Under the pieces are notes generated by a model that was not told where the DNA came from, did no database searches, and saw only the letters and a program-made list of their open reading frames with translations. A stretch of DNA of 64,000 nucleotides from NCBI GenBank assembly GCA_037013495.1, contig CM072808.1, positions 8,533,319-8,597,318 on the forward strand, written 5' to 3'. The DNA comes from Hippophae tibetana. Taxonomy: Eukaryota; Streptophyta; Magnoliopsida; Rosales; Elaeagnaceae. Position numbers and translations under genes: made by a program. Shown piece after piece: positions 10,316-22,505 of the stretch (within the stretch, counting starts at the first letter, position 1; every line of letters begins with the position of its first letter).

Positions 10316-13090
10316 TTTTGATCTCTTGGGAACAAATTTTTTTCTTTCTAAAAGTTGGTTTTGTCTCAGTTACTTACTCGTAGAATAACCAATAAGAAAC
10401 ATGTGCAAATTAACTACATTATGTAATAAATTGAACTTAAGAAGAACCCAAGGAAAAAATTAAAATTTCTACACTGAAGGGACTCGTCTTCTTTACTTCA
10501 AAGGAATGATGAATTTTGTTGTCACTATAAGACGGTTTTGAAAGAAAGGATGTATCATTTACCTTCTAAATGGATTCAAATTAGTTATAACTTTATTTTT
10601 AGGAGAAGTTAGATGTTTATTGAACGATTTATAGAATTGAACCAATTGTGGGAGCAATCATCAACATTTTCTTATTGTCAAGGCATAAGAGTTTTTTCAA
10701 CAAATTATAGGAGTCACTTACTGAATCGAACAAGTTGAACCAGAAACTAGTACATCAAATTTTGGAACAAATAATTGGATCTTATACAAGCCAATATTTC
10801 CATAAGATGATTCATATCAAATTGGATCGCAACTATGAATGAGGATTCATATTCTACTTTCTACTCTGAACCAGAAACTAGTACGTCAAAGTTTGGAACA
10901 AATAATTGGATCTTATACAAGCCAATATTGCCATAAGATGATTCATATCAAATTGGATCGCAACTATGAATGAGGATTCATATTCTACTTTCTACTCTGA
11001 GGCATAAAATACTCAAAGAAATTTCCCTAAGCCAAATCAACAGTCTAACTGATAATAGCATGAACCAATTTTTAATAACCAAGACAACCTTTTCAAGAAT
11101 CATCCCTTCCAACCTTATCAGTTGATTTGACTACCTTTCTAAAGAATAATCAAAATCCCTCGAAAAATCTTAATCAAGATCAATTAGTATAAGGAAAAGA
11201 TAAGGGCATAAGTATCACAAGCCAAGATAAGGATCACAAGAGCAAGCCTTTATAATATCTGACATAAGGAACTAGAAATCAATGATGATTTGATTTTTCT
11301 ACACAACTCTTAGATACAAATTATTTTTGGCACATGTATTACCCATTCTTTACTTCTTTAACCTTTTCCCTATAGTTAAATCTTATACATCCCCTTTATT
11401 TCAAGTTTTTCTCTTGGATTCTTTTCTATATCCTTTATGTCTATAACAGTCCAATTTCTTGATACAAGGAGTAAATCTTTTCAATATTTTCCTTAAACAT
11501 TGTCTAAAAGGAAGACATGATCAAAGAATTAAAGTTCCTTTAAAAATACTTTAGAAGAAAATATTGTTGACAAAAAGAACTTGACATGGCTATCGATGGT
11601 GAATAAGTATTGGAATGTATTTTCGGAAGAATTATTTGTACTTCCCTTAGCTCAAGAATGTTGTTATAATAAAGTTATATCATGGAAACTAGACCAATAA
11701 CTATCTCTCATTTTCAAAAGGCACCATTCAAGATAGAAGTTAAGAAAATAGTTGGATGAATAGTCAACAAAAAGATTCATTCAACTAAGATTGTTGCCTT
11801 GTGAATTCTTGTTTTGAAGAACATAAAAATTCAAATTATGTATTGGTTTTTACCAAATGAAAAAATATAATAAGATTATTTTCTTAACTCAAAGATGTAA
11901 GCTTTCAAAGTCAAGACATCGACATTTACAAGTTAAGATAATTGAACGTATCATAGCTAATTTTCAAGCTTCAAACAAGCACTCTTGGAGAATGAGAAAC
12001 TCATAAGAGGACTACTTTGAAATGACTAGAGATTAAGAAAATTACGTGAAGAATTATGGAAAGCAAAGTTGGAGACTATAGTACCCCTCATGTAGTCGAC
12101 TTAGAGAGATATCAATTTTGTACCAAATAAGGAAACTTAAAAGAGGAACAACTCTATTTGAGACAAAGGCGAAAATTATTGTATCAACCAACAAAGAATC
12201 ACATGAAGAGTATCGACATATCGTAGAAAGAACTTGAACATATTGATATTCTACATGAGTAAACAAAATCAGTATCTAGAATGTCTCAAAAAACTTGAAG
12301 CATCATCCATTTTGAAAGGCAATTTAAGATTTTTGTAAAGAAAGACAATTACAATCTATGCAATTTAAGGGACATCAACATTGAGAATTATCATAATTAG
12401 ACCAAGGAGAGTCCATTGAGAATACATATATCAATCAACTTTCAATGATAGCAATAGCAACATAACCTTTGGAGAATTTGACAAGAGAATTATTAGGTCA
12501 TAAGTTAACAAGGAGCTAATAAAATATTATATTTTCTATGGAGAAGTGGGGAAGGATCGTAAGTATGAAAGGAGTTATAAGAAAGGTATCTTCAAAAGAT
12601 TACAATTTCACATAGAGAAAGCAACAAATACTCTTAAGTAAAAAGTCAAAGTTGTCGCACAAAAGATATTGGTACATGGTAGAAACACTCAAATGATAGA
12701 AGGATTACAAGTTAAATTTGTACTATAATGGAAGACAAAGTATAACTTGATGTTGAACCCTACAATGTAATGAGCAGTTCACTTTGATGATCACAAATGT
12801 TTGCAATGCACGGTGAAGAATTATTGGAAGGAGAAATGGTGGATAGATAGATTTTTTCTATTGGAACAATTCGTTTTCAACAAAAAAAGATAGCAGTTAT
12901 AGATGAAGACTCTTTAAAGAGGAGTCATGGAGAAAAATGTAAATGAATTGATATTATATCTAAAAAGTATGGAAAGTATCATGATATTAAGAGAGCTTAT
13001 TGGTAAAGCAAAATAATAAAGAATGAAGATTCACTTATAACGAACTACATTCGAAGGCAAAAATATAAGACTTGATCTTTGGTGAATAAT
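10316..13090 (+). pseudogene. Family B gag, protease and RT, heavily decayed
   Basis: Only fragments can be read. Near 11570-11640 is LSMVNKYWNVFSEEL, which matches the segment that precedes gypsy RT (the VFPEELPGLPP region). Around 11760-11800, PCEF/RFIQLRL corresponds to the RT start. The collinear minus-strand copy at 37747-40479 and 45578-46622 supports the assignment. Stops and frameshifts occur every few codons. No FVDD-type catalytic box could be recognised. The 10737-10998 tandem duplication lies within it. Confidence 0.6.
10737..10998 (+). repeat. 131-bp tandem duplication
   Basis: The unit starting 'gaaccagaaactagtac' (10737-10867) is repeated at 10868-10998 with only a few mismatches. 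The minus-strand sister element has a single equivalent region, so the duplication arose after insertion of this copy. Confidence 0.9.
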
Positions 13091-14430
13091 TTTCACAAAA
13101 GATTGTATGACCAGATGGTATATCAAAGTCAATTGTACCATATCAAGACCCAAAATTCTTTCTCTCATCTATAGATGTATTAGAGAAGCATGGTGAATAT
13201 ATTTGCTACATAATACAAACTAATGAAAAGTTTAAAAGAATTATTCGAATATTAGAAGAACATACTGCAAACATGTGTCATAGAGTTCAAGAGAAATTAG
13301 ATAAAACAGTTGCCAACAATTGATTTTTCCTACAATAATGGCTATATAAAACTTTCTAAGGACAACCACATCGACTTCTAAGGTGATGAACAAAAAAGAA
13401 AGAAATCATACTAGAAGCACACAAGTCAAAAATTCATAGTAAATTCTAGAAACACAAAAATATATCATGGTTTAAAAAGGACATACTAGTGGAAAGTAAT
13501 GAAGAAATATATTGCTCAGTTTGTAACCGATTATGTAATATGCCAATAAGTGAAGACAGAGCATAAGATACTTGCGGGACCACTCAAAGTACTTTTTATG
13601 CCATAATGGAAATGAGACAACATAATCATGGATTTTGTATAAGAATAGTCACACACCTCTCAAAGTAGATCATATCTAATCAAGATCCAAAGTTTATTGC
13701 ATGATTATAGAGATACATACAAGAGGATTTAGGTATAGATTTACTACATAGCATGACTTATTATTGTGAAATGGATGGACAATCCAAAATGGGTATCCAG
13801 ATGTTAGAAGACATGTTATGCGCCTATGTGATGGAATTCAAGGAAAACAAGAGTGAACAATTACCTTTGGTTTTATTGGCCTACAACAAGTACTATCATG
13901 CTAGTATTTGGATCGACTTTATATATCCTTGTATGGAAAATCGTGTAGATCTCTAATATGCTATATGAAATGGAAAGATTTTAGTACTATAAGAACTGAT
14001 CTTATATGAGAAATAACTAAAAAGATTTATATCTCACAAGAAAAACTTCAAACAGCTCAAAATCGGTACAAGAGTTATATTGATCGTCGATGACGATCAT
14101 TGAACTTCGAAGAGGATGATTGCAACTTTATCAAGGTTCAACCTCGTAAAGGAGTAACTCATTTTGGAATAAAACATATTTGCGATGTAGAATCTCAATC
14201 ATAACTACCCTTAGGATTGTCACAAGTTCATAATGTCATAGTCAAAATACTATCTTGGATTAGATAGAACCTTTGTTGCAAGAAAATGTATCATATAAAG
14301 AAGAACTAGTGGCAATAATTGATTTTCAAGTTAGGAATTTGAGAAGAAAAACAATACCCTAAGTAAAGGTTAAGTGGAAATGTCCTAACATTAAAATGAA
14401 ATTTTGGAGTTAAAAGTTGAAGTTCAAACA
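13091..14430 (+). pseudogene. Family B integrase remnant
   Basis: Integrase inserts the element's DNA copy into the host genome. Near 13410-13560 is the HHCC-domain neighbourhood (EAHKSKIHS, then C..VCNRLCNM). At 13753-13956 is a readable stretch of the core: DGQSKMGIQMLEDMLCAYV followed by LPLVLLAYNKYYHASI, the conserved segment after the last catalytic residue of gypsy integrases. At 14280-14360 the C-terminal YKEELVAIIDFQVRNLRRK is found, followed by the VKVKWKC strand typical of chromovirus integrase tails. Multiple stops and frame shifts separate these pieces. Confidence 0.8.
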
Positions 14431-14493
14431 AGTTATCTTAATTTAAGAAATTGTGAAATTTTGAAGATGAAATTGTCTCTAAGAGGGTAGCAA

Positions 14494-14628
14494 TGTAAAA
14501 CCCTAAAAATTTATTATAAGTACTTAAAGTGCCTTAAAAATAATTTTGGACAATACGTCGAAGGGTATGGATGTATTGAAAAATTTCCGTTTGAAAAATC
14601 AAATCAAATGGGAAAATGTTTACATACT
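14494..14628 (+). repeat. Family B 3' LTR, first part
   Basis: It starts TGTAAAACCC right after the polypurine tract and matches 8598-8735 base by base with scattered changes. It stops abruptly at 'acatact', where the Athila-type LTR begins. The uninterrupted 5' LTR continues with 'tggctgccacc' at this point. Confidence 0.85.
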
Positions 14629-14656
14629 TGATGACTCTATGAAAGTAGAGTCATCA
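14629..14656. repeat. Hairpin-forming inverted repeat at the LTR tip
   Basis: The first 28 bp read TGATGACTCTA, six-base spacer, TAGAGTCATCA: a perfect 11-bp inverted repeat. The 3' LTR keeps it with one mismatch (20666-20693). Confidence 0.9.
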
Positions 14657-16173
14657 ATACACTTTTTTTACTTAATATTTGCTCATTTTATTTAATAAGT
14701 AGTATTTTTTGGGGTTAAAAATATTAAAATATAAACTTTATGGTGAAAAAGGGTGAAAACATATTTTTTGGAATTTTTATGGAACTTTTATGAATTTTTA
14801 ACTCACAACCAATTAGGAGACTCCACATGGATTCCATGCAAGTAGGGGAGCTAAACAAAAAGACACATGGATTCCATGCAAGCAGAGAGGGCCAATTGCA
14901 CAACACCATATGTACAGTGTGATGTAGTGTCATGCCACGTACAATGTGAATTTTGTTTGTATTTTTTCATCATGATTCGTCCATTCTTCTCATTGGGGCA
15001 TCAAGCAAGTCATAACCATGAATCATAGATCACCATGTGTCATTAAGTCAGTATGTGTTGACCGAGACTAGTCAAGTATGTCACATGTCACACGTTGATT
15101 AAATCTACCTTTTCCATTGGACCATGTGTTATGTTTCTATTGGGTAGCATTGTTCATTTTTCGTTTTTCATCTCAATCCTTGATCTAAAGTTGATTTGAC
15201 AGTCTATATTTCATCTATACCTAATTTAACTCCCTTAATTGCCCCATAAACCCCAAGAAGTCAAAATTAACATAATTTATCATTTTTTGGAGCCAAGAAG
15301 AGAGAAAAATACAAACAAAATTCAAGAAGAGACACAATTTTGGTAGAAATTCAAAAGAAGATTGGTGCTACAATTCAAGCGATTGATTGTATTTCTTCTT
15401 CTTCTTCTTCTTCTCTTTTCTTTATCAATATTTAGGTTTTTTTAATGAAAAATATGAGCTTTATGAATAAAATTATGTCCAGTTAATTTATTAATTTATG
15501 GGTCTTATGAACCCAATTTTTAACATATGATGATCTAATATTTTATCCCAATTATGATTTCAATTTAACTAATATTTAATTTGATTTTTATGCTACTAAA
15601 TGTTTGGCCAACAATTGATTTATAGAGGCAATTAAATAGATTTGAGAGAATTATTTAATTATTTGTCTTCATTAAATAACATGCATAGTTTCTAGGCAGA
15701 TATGTATAATTCTTATGTATGTGATCTATAATTGATGAACTTAATGAATAGTATGCAATTTAATTGACATGAGAGATTAGGTTAATTACTAAATGGTGTG
15801 TAGTTTACTTGAGAGATGAATACATGCTAGATTTGAATCAATTGATCATGTAATTGATTGGTAATTATATTGGAAAGATTTTAGTGATTTACATGTTTAA
15901 AAAATTTGAAGATTAAGTATTCCTAGATATCTTCTCATATATCTTCTTAGTTGCCAAATATGAGGTAATTAATTATTATTATTTATTTTTACTTCTTTTA
16001 ATTTTTCTTTCTTAAAATATAAAAACACAAAAAAATTGATTTTTATTTTTTTAGTTTTAAAAATTAGTTTCTAAAAAACATAATCTTTGTAAAAATAATA
16101 TTTTCTTATTATTATATTACTTGTTGCGACACATATGCTTGCATATTCATTGCACACAATTCGTATTCGATTA
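14629..16173 (+). repeat. Athila-type 5' LTR, 1,545 bp
   Basis: It begins TGATGACTCTATG and ends ...ATTCGATTA (terminal CA decayed), three bases before a tRNA-type primer site. The first ~670 bp recur at 20666-21337. A CTT microsatellite lies at about 15397-15415. The open frame at 14724-14933 (minus) is not preserved in the other LTR and is not a gene. Confidence 0.85.
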
Positions 16174-16175
16174 AG

Positions 16176-16197
16176 TTTTTGGTCTCGTTGCCGGGGA
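16176..16197 (+). other. Primer-binding site, Athila/Tat type
   Basis: 'tttttggtctcgttgccggg' resembles the tggcgccgttgccgggga site common to Athila-type elements (tRNA-Asp type by family knowledge), with two or three changes. Confidence 0.8.
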
Positions 16198-16399
16198 TTA
16201 TAAATATAAGAAATTAATTTTTTATTTTACTTTTTTTTCTTAATTTTAATTAATTAATTAATTTATTTTTCATAATTTTAATTAATTAATTTAGTTATTT
16301 ATTTTTAATTTAGACATCTCCTTTAATGCTATTAGAAACATTGTTGAGTCTATTACATGAGCATAGTTCATTAGGGTGAAATTTGACTGCTAGATCCTA

Positions 16400-17230
16400 A
16401 AATTGAGCATACTTTGAGGTTAGTAAGAAAACAAAAAGTTATTATCCAAGTGGAAGAAATGGCTAATCCATTAGAAATAAATAATAATGAGCTAAATTTG
16501 AACAATCAGATTTCATTAAGGGATGATAGAGATAGAGCTATGAGTGAATATACATTACTTATGTTGGAAGGACTGAATCCAAATAATACAAGGCCAAATA
16601 TTCAAGCTGATTAGTTTGATCTAAGGCCAGTAATGTTTCAAATGCTACAAAAAGTTGGACAATTTAGTGAATTACCAATAGAGTATCCTCATCTACATCT
16701 CAGATTGTTTATTAAAGTTGGAGATTCATTCAAATTTAGTGGTGGAACCAAAGAGGCATTTATGCTTAGATTGTTCCCTTACTCTTTACAAGACCGTGCT
16801 CGAGCTTGGTTAAACTCTTTGCCATCTGATTTCATTACAATTTGGAATGATTTGGTAGAGAAATTATTGATGAAATACTTCCCACCAACAAAGAATGCCA
16901 AGCTTAGGAATGACATCACCTCACACCAACAATATGAAGGGGAATCTTTATATGAAGCATGGAGAAGATTCAAAAGATTTCTAAGGAAGTGCCCACACCA
17001 TGGTATCCCTCATTGGATCCAAATGGAGACTTTCTACAATGGTATGCTAATGGAGCTTTGCTAGCCAAATCTTACAATCAAGCTTATGAGAATATGGCTA
17101 GCAATACTTATCAATGGACAATGGAAAAAATGGAAGCCATAAGAAGAGTAGCTATAGTACATGAGGCAAATGATATCACGACACTTATAACTTAAATGTC
17201 ATCTTTGCTGAATCTTTTGAAGGCTCAAAA
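16400..17230 (+). pseudogene. Athila-type gag
   Basis: This encodes the capsid protein that forms the element's particles. From 16633 a 143-residue frame is open: LPIEYPHLHLRLFIKVGDSFKF, then LRLFPYSLQDRARAWLNSLP near residue 60, and KYFPPTKNAKLRNDI followed by GESLYEAWRRFKRFLRKCPHHGIP near residues 85-128. All are hallmarks of Athila gag. A frameshift near 17050 moves the rest (NGALLAKSYNQAYENMASNTYQW) into another frame. The N-terminal part (16414-16614) is separated by a stop. This is the best-preserved long coding stretch in the window, but it is still broken. Confidence 0.92.
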
Positions 17231-17821
17231 TCCCCAGCAAGTATAAACGAAGTCCAAGATTCAAGGATGTCCTGTGTCTTTTGTGGTTGTGTTCATTATG
17301 TGATAATTGTCCAAGTAATCTTGAATCAACATTCTATGTGGGTAACGTGAATTGAAACAATAATCTATACTCAAACACATATAACTTAGGAGGGAGACAA
17401 CATTCAAATTTCTCTTGTAGGAATAACAATAATTAGGGTGGTAATCAATTCGACCATCAATCATTTTCACCACCTGTTTTCTTACAAACACAACAATCTC
17501 AAGTTCAAGAGAAAAAGTCCCCTACTGAGGACAATACAAATGCTTTAATGGGGATGATGAAAGACTTCATATAGTTAATAAATATAAAAGTGTCCACTTA
17601 AGAGGCTTTCATTCGAAACTACCTAGATAGGGCAACTTACCCAGGCCATAAGTCAAAGGCCTTAAGGTAAACTTCCAAGTGACACAATTTTAAACCCAAG
17701 AAGAAAAGGTAAGAAACATTACAATGCTTTAGCCTTGAGGAGTGGTAAAACTCTAGATAGGGAATATGAGACTAAAAAAGGTGAGGAGAAATAGGAGATT
17801 AACAAGGATGAGGAGGAACAA
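17231..17821 (+). other. Gag-protease linker, decayed
   Basis: This is the region between gag and protease in the Athila-type element. It has many stops. Charged, lysine- and glutamate-rich text near 17750-17870 precedes the protease segment. No domain is recognised and no zinc knuckle can be read. Confidence 0.5.
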
Positions 17822-18855
17822 ATGGATAAACATAACATTGAAAAGGAAATAATTCATACAAAAAAGAGCAACTTCTACAGGCCTACTATTCCTTTCCTTC
17901 AAAGCCTACAAAAGAAAAAGTTAGATATGCAATTTTTAAATTTTTTGGATGTCTTCAAGAAGCTACACATAAACATATCATTTGTAGATGCATTTGAACA
18001 TATGCCTTCTTGTCCCAAATTTCTAAAGGACATCCTATCTAAGAAAAGAAGGCTTAGGGACAATGAAACAATAACCTTGATTGAAGGTTGTAGTGCCATC
18101 CTTACTAGAAAACTACCCCAAAACTGAATGATTCAGGTATTTTTGACATCCCTTTCACTATTGGGAACATCCACATTAAGACGAAATTATGTGACTTTGG
18201 TTCTAGTATTAACCTTATGCCATTATTTGTCTTCAAAAGATTAGGCATTGGTAAAGCCAAATCCACTTCAGTAACATTACAAATGGTAGATAGATCAATT
18301 AAGCAACCTCAGGGTGTAGTAGAAGATGTTCTAGTAATAGTAGGCAAGTTTATCTTTCCGACCATATTTCATTATACTAGACATGGAATTGGACTGTAAT
18401 ATTCCTATTATACTTGGCCGTCCATTCTTAGAAATTGGAAGAGCACTCATTGATGTACAAAAAAGTGAGCTTACAATGAGAATGTAAGATGAACAAGTAA
18501 CATTTAAAGTTTTTAAAGTATCTGAACCCTTTGATATTGATAATGTTTATGAATGCTTTAAGATAGATGTTACTAATCATGATGATAAATCAAAAAAATA
18601 TATTGAGTCACCCACACTTACGACTATTACACATGATTTTGTAAACAAAGAAGTAACTCACTAAGAAATAATTCATCGAAAGTATGGAATCTATGATTGA
18701 TAATGTTGACTGTATGAACTATTTGGAGGCTAAACCCCTCATGTGTATACCTAATGTAATGGTGGATAGTTTTGAGATAGAGTCTAAGCTTAAACCATAT
18801 ATTGAAGAGCCACCAAGGTTAAACCCTACACATTTACCCTATAATCCCTAATAAT
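17822..18855 (+). pseudogene. Athila-type protease region and RT linker
   Basis: The open frame 17822-18127 holds PFLQSLQKKKLDMQFLNFLDVFKKLHINI and KFLKDILSKKRRL, the conserved lead-in to Athila protease. After a frame change, LCDFGSSINLMPLFVFKRLGIG (about 18187-18246) corresponds to the protease active site; the catalytic DTG/DLG is here DFG. DRSIKQPQGVVEDVLV follows, and in another frame the ILGRPFL-type flap region (18405-18430). At 18690-18850 comes the RT linker (YLEAKPL, then SKLKPYIEEPPRLNP). The polyprotein is then cut and RT is missing. Confidence 0.88.
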
Positions 18856-18864
18856 GTGTGCAAG

Positions 18865-19090
18865 TGGAAGAGTCCAATAGAGAAGTGAAAAAGATGCTGC
18901 AAATGTATAAATTAGATAAGATATGGTAGAGTGCTTATAAGAATTCGAAAAAGTACAATAGGAAAAAAATATGGCATGATAAGAGAATTGAGCATCATAT
19001 TTTTAAACTGAAACATAAAGTATTATTGAACAAATCAAGACTCAAACTTTTTTTGAGCAAACTCAAAAGTAAATGGATGCAGATGGATGT
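18865..19090 (+). pseudogene. Integrase C-terminal stump of Athila-type element
   Basis: EESNREVKKML (end of the integrase core) is joined to SAYKNSKKYNRKKIWHDKRIE and KVLLNKSRLKLFLSKLKSKWM, the integrase tail. The jump from the protease-RT linker at about 18855 to here means RT, RNase H and most of integrase were removed by one internal deletion. Confidence 0.8.
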
Positions 19091-20514
19091 ACCTTAGGAG
19101 TTGATATGTTCGTTTAGTCAAGGACATTAAACGCGACATTGGTTGGGAGGTAACCCAACATTATTTTACTTATAATTTTATTGTTTTTCTTTTGTAGGTG
19201 AATAAATGTGGAGAGCAATGACACAACAAGATTGAACACTTTCAAAGACAGATGTGATGTGCCAAGGATAAAGAAGTTTTCTTTCCTTTTACATTTTTTA
19301 TATTTATATGTGTACATTGGAGACAATATGCAATTTAAGTTTAGGGGAAGGAACTTCAATCTCTACTTTAGTATTTAGTACATATTTTCAATTTTTAGGA
19401 AATGTTTTATTTTTAGGATGTTTTTAACCATGTTTTGGGTAGAAATTGACAAATATATGGAAACTAAATGCATGCATGCTTGATATGAAACATATGAACC
19501 TAATGATAAAAATTGGTTTTCATGACTACAATAAGGAATGTAACATGCTCGTTAAGATACTTATATTAATCATATGATATGCTCACTAGTATTGATTGGA
19601 TTGATTCAAATTTTTATGTACATGGTTATGATTGATTTTGGTGTTCTTATTAAGAGAAAATTTGTGGTGAGTTATGCGAGTTAATTAGATCTACCATGTT
19701 TTAGAATCTATTTGATCATCTCTAGGGTGAAATTTTAAATAGTATTTAGCAAGAAAGATGATTTAGGCCTTGTTTAGATCGATTGAGCCTTTCAAGCTAA
19801 CTATTGTTAATATCCGTAGTCACCCATTTGAGCCTAACAAAGAACCTTTTATATCTTTAAGCCACATTTTGTACCTAATCAATAAATATTACCTTTACCC
19901 TTACATCTTTAGCTTGTAAAAAAAAGGTAGTAATGTGTTATGCTATATAGTGAGGTAAAATGTAATGCACCCTATAAAAAAACTCACAATATTATTAACC
20001 CTCTAAAGAAAAGGAAAATAAAATTAAAATAAGTTTAGGGGTGCTATGAAGTTAAAAAAAAGTTATGGAATAAAATAATATGAAAATAACGATAAGATAG
20101 AGTGCACTAAAATATCAAGTAAATGCTCAGTTGTAATTAAAAAAGTTAATGATGAATAAAAAGAAAGGTAAGATATGGAACAAGGCTAAATGTCTTCATA
20201 TATCGACCTCTACCTAAGCCTTACATTACAAGCATGTAAGGTTCTTATTGATCTTTAGCTAAGTGCATATTTATAATAGTGGAAAGGGATATGAAAAAAA
20301 AGACTTATAAGACTTGTTCTAAGATTGAATTGATTATCATGCTCATATAGGTTGATTTCATAAGTGCATCATATGCAACATATACACACGAATCAATTCA
20401 TCAAAAACCTTGCATATCCTTGTATCGATGGAACATCAATTGATGAACACGTGAACCTTCTTGTCATATAATTGTATGACTTTTAAGGGGGATAGTTTTT
20501 GCTAAATATGCATG

Positions 20515-20571
<57 letters not shown>

Positions 20572-20654
20572 TTATTTATTTATTTATGAACATATTACCC
20601 ATGTGAGTTTATTTAGTTAGATTTGGCTTTACTTGAGGAGAAGCAAAGAGTTAA
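19091..20654 (+). other. Noncoding 3' internal region of Athila-type element
   Basis: Just after pol lies 'acattggttgggaggtaacccaac', a motif often seen after pol in Athila elements. The remaining 1.5 kb has no long frame; an env-like ORF, present in some Athila elements, is not visible. A (TA)n/(TTTA)n microsatellite lies at 20519-20587. Confidence 0.6.
20519..20587. repeat. (TA)n followed by (TTTA)n microsatellite
   Basis: About 24 TA dinucleotides are followed by five TTTA units. Confidence 0.95.
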
Positions 20655-20663
20655 GTTTGGGGG
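20655..20663 (+). other. Polypurine tract of Athila-type element
   Basis: 'agtttgggggca' immediately precedes the 3' LTR's TGATGA. This is the usual second-strand primer position and a typical Athila form. Confidence 0.8.
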
Positions 20664-20665
20664 CA

Positions 20666-21337
20666 TGATGACTTTATGAAAGTAGAGTCATCAATGCATT
20701 TTTTTGTTTAATATTTGATCATTTTATTTAATAAGTAGTAGTTTTGGGGTTAAAAATATTAAACTATAAACTTTCTAGTGAAAAAGGGTGTAAATATATT
20801 TTTTAGAAGTTTTTGAAATTTGATGATTTTTTTACGCATAACCAATTAGAATATGCCACATGGATGCCACATAAGCAGATGAGCTGGTCAAGAAAACCAC
20901 GTGGATTCCATGTAAGTAGAGAGGGCCAATCGTGCAATGTTGTATGTACTATTGATGTAGCACTATGCCACATGGAAGCACAAAGTTCATTTCAAGTTTC
21001 ATCGAACAGTTAACAGGCTCACCACTCTTTATCACATGATTCATCCATTATTCCTACTGAGGCACCACACAAGCCATAACTTCGAGTCACATATCACCAC
21101 GTGTCATTAAGTTAGTATATGTTGATCGAGACTAGTCAAGCATGCCACATGTCATAGCTGATTGGATTAGCCTTTCCTCTTTGCCACATGTTGCATTTCT
21201 ATAGGGCAATACTATTTTTTTTTCATCTCAATCCTTGATTTGATGTTGATCTAATTGTCCATATTTCACCTAAGCCTAATATAACCCCCTAATTACCTCT
21301 AAACTCTAAGGATTTGATATTAACATAATTTTTATCA
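20666..21337 (+). repeat. Athila-type 3' LTR, truncated
   Basis: It matches 14629-15290 with perhaps 15-20 percent divergence, then stops at 'taacataattttta'. The following base pairs belong to the family B LTR. R and U5 are missing. Confidence 0.85.
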
Positions 21338-22505
21338 ATGTTATAAATAAAAGCAGGAAACCTAATGCCATGATTTTATTAACAATATGATAATGTTAAA
21401 ATTATTGTTTGAAATGAGATACTCTTTATAAATATTTTATTATGCATACATTGAAGAAGTTTTGTATATAAAATGAGTATCAAATATTGTTATGAAATGA
21501 ACATTGAAAATTGTGATATGGCATTAGAGAATTTTGATGCATGCATTATAAGAAATGGTTTATTTTATGGGGAGTTGCCTGTATGTTGTCTTGCGGAGTA
21601 TGGTACCCCTAGGCTAATGGTTGCAGTATAAAGATTTTGATGGACTACAAGTACACATTTACATCATATGTATGATAAAGGTTTCCATCTATCGTTCTGA
21701 CGAGCCTCAAAGTTGGACCCTCTATTATGTTTGGAGCTTACCATCTATCAAGTCTCAAATTTGTTACCACAGTTTGTACATAGGCACATATGTTTCAGAC
21801 CCTTAGATGAGGACCCATATGACATGATTTGATGGATACATATGTCATATGTATTGTGATTGTACATGGGGTTAGAGGCAAGCGTACATGCACCTCAAAG
21901 TTGGACCGTGTATATGCCCATGTTTTTGGATGATCAATACATATGAGGTCGTATATCATGCATTGAATTTATACATCATGTTTCTATATTGGCATGCATT
22001 GGGATACACGTATTGTAATTTCCCTTAGTTTTTTCAAAAGCGAAAAGGTATAAGTATACCCAGGATTGTGATAAAAATCTCCTCAATTTGTATAATGATA
22101 ATGTTACCATTCATGAAATTTATTAATAAATATTATGCATATTTATTTGTTGGAAATGTAAATTAGAGTAGACTCCTATTGAGCCACTGTAGCTCACCTA
22201 CACTTTTTCCTCTCTACACACCACGTTGTTTGAGATTATTACAGTGAAGATAAGATGATCGTGAATAGAGGATTTTGGCATTACAAGGTTTGACTTTAAA
22301 CCTTATTTATTTTTTTGGTTATTATAGTTTATGATTAGGATGGTTGAGATTGCTTTGATGAATTTTAAATTGACTTTGTAAATGTCTTGAATTTAAATTT
22401 ATGACTTTATAATGAATTTTTCATTTTAAATAGAAAATATATGAAAGGAACTCGAATTGTTTATGAAATTTATTTTTAAATTGAATTTTTCATGATTACT
22501 TGAAC
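21338..22505 (+). repeat. Family B 3' LTR, second part
   Basis: It matches 8993-10215 of the 5' LTR ('atgattttattaac', 'atgaaatgaacattgaaaattgtgat', 'gatcaatacatat'). About 255 bp between this and the first part is deleted. The last ~80 bp, including the terminal CA, is also missing. The small frame at 21621-21806 is not a gene. Confidence 0.85.

Larger units (their letters stand above)
14629..21337 (+). mobile_element. Athila-type gypsy element nested in family B LTR
   Basis: 5' LTR 14629-16173, primer site 16176, gag 16400-17230, protease region 17822-18530, integrase stump 18865-19090, polypurine tract 20655-20663, 3' LTR 20666-21337. RT, RNase H and most of integrase have been deleted near 18855. 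The 3' LTR is cut short: one deletion removed its last ~870 bp together with ~255 bp of the flanking family B LTR, so no target duplication can be read on the right. Confidence 0.88.
8598..22505 (+). mobile_element. Family B gypsy element, plus strand, with an Athila element nested in its 3' LTR
   Basis: 5' LTR 8598-10296, primer site 10298, decayed internal coding region 10320-14480, polypurine tract (aagagggtag) 14481-14490, 3' LTR starting at 14494. The 3' LTR is broken at 14628 by an Athila-type element and resumes at about 21338, running to 22505, where it lacks its last ~80 bp. The element lies inside family A sequence on both sides. A minus-strand sister copy exists at 36168-46966 and aligns along most of its length. 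Confidence 0.8.
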
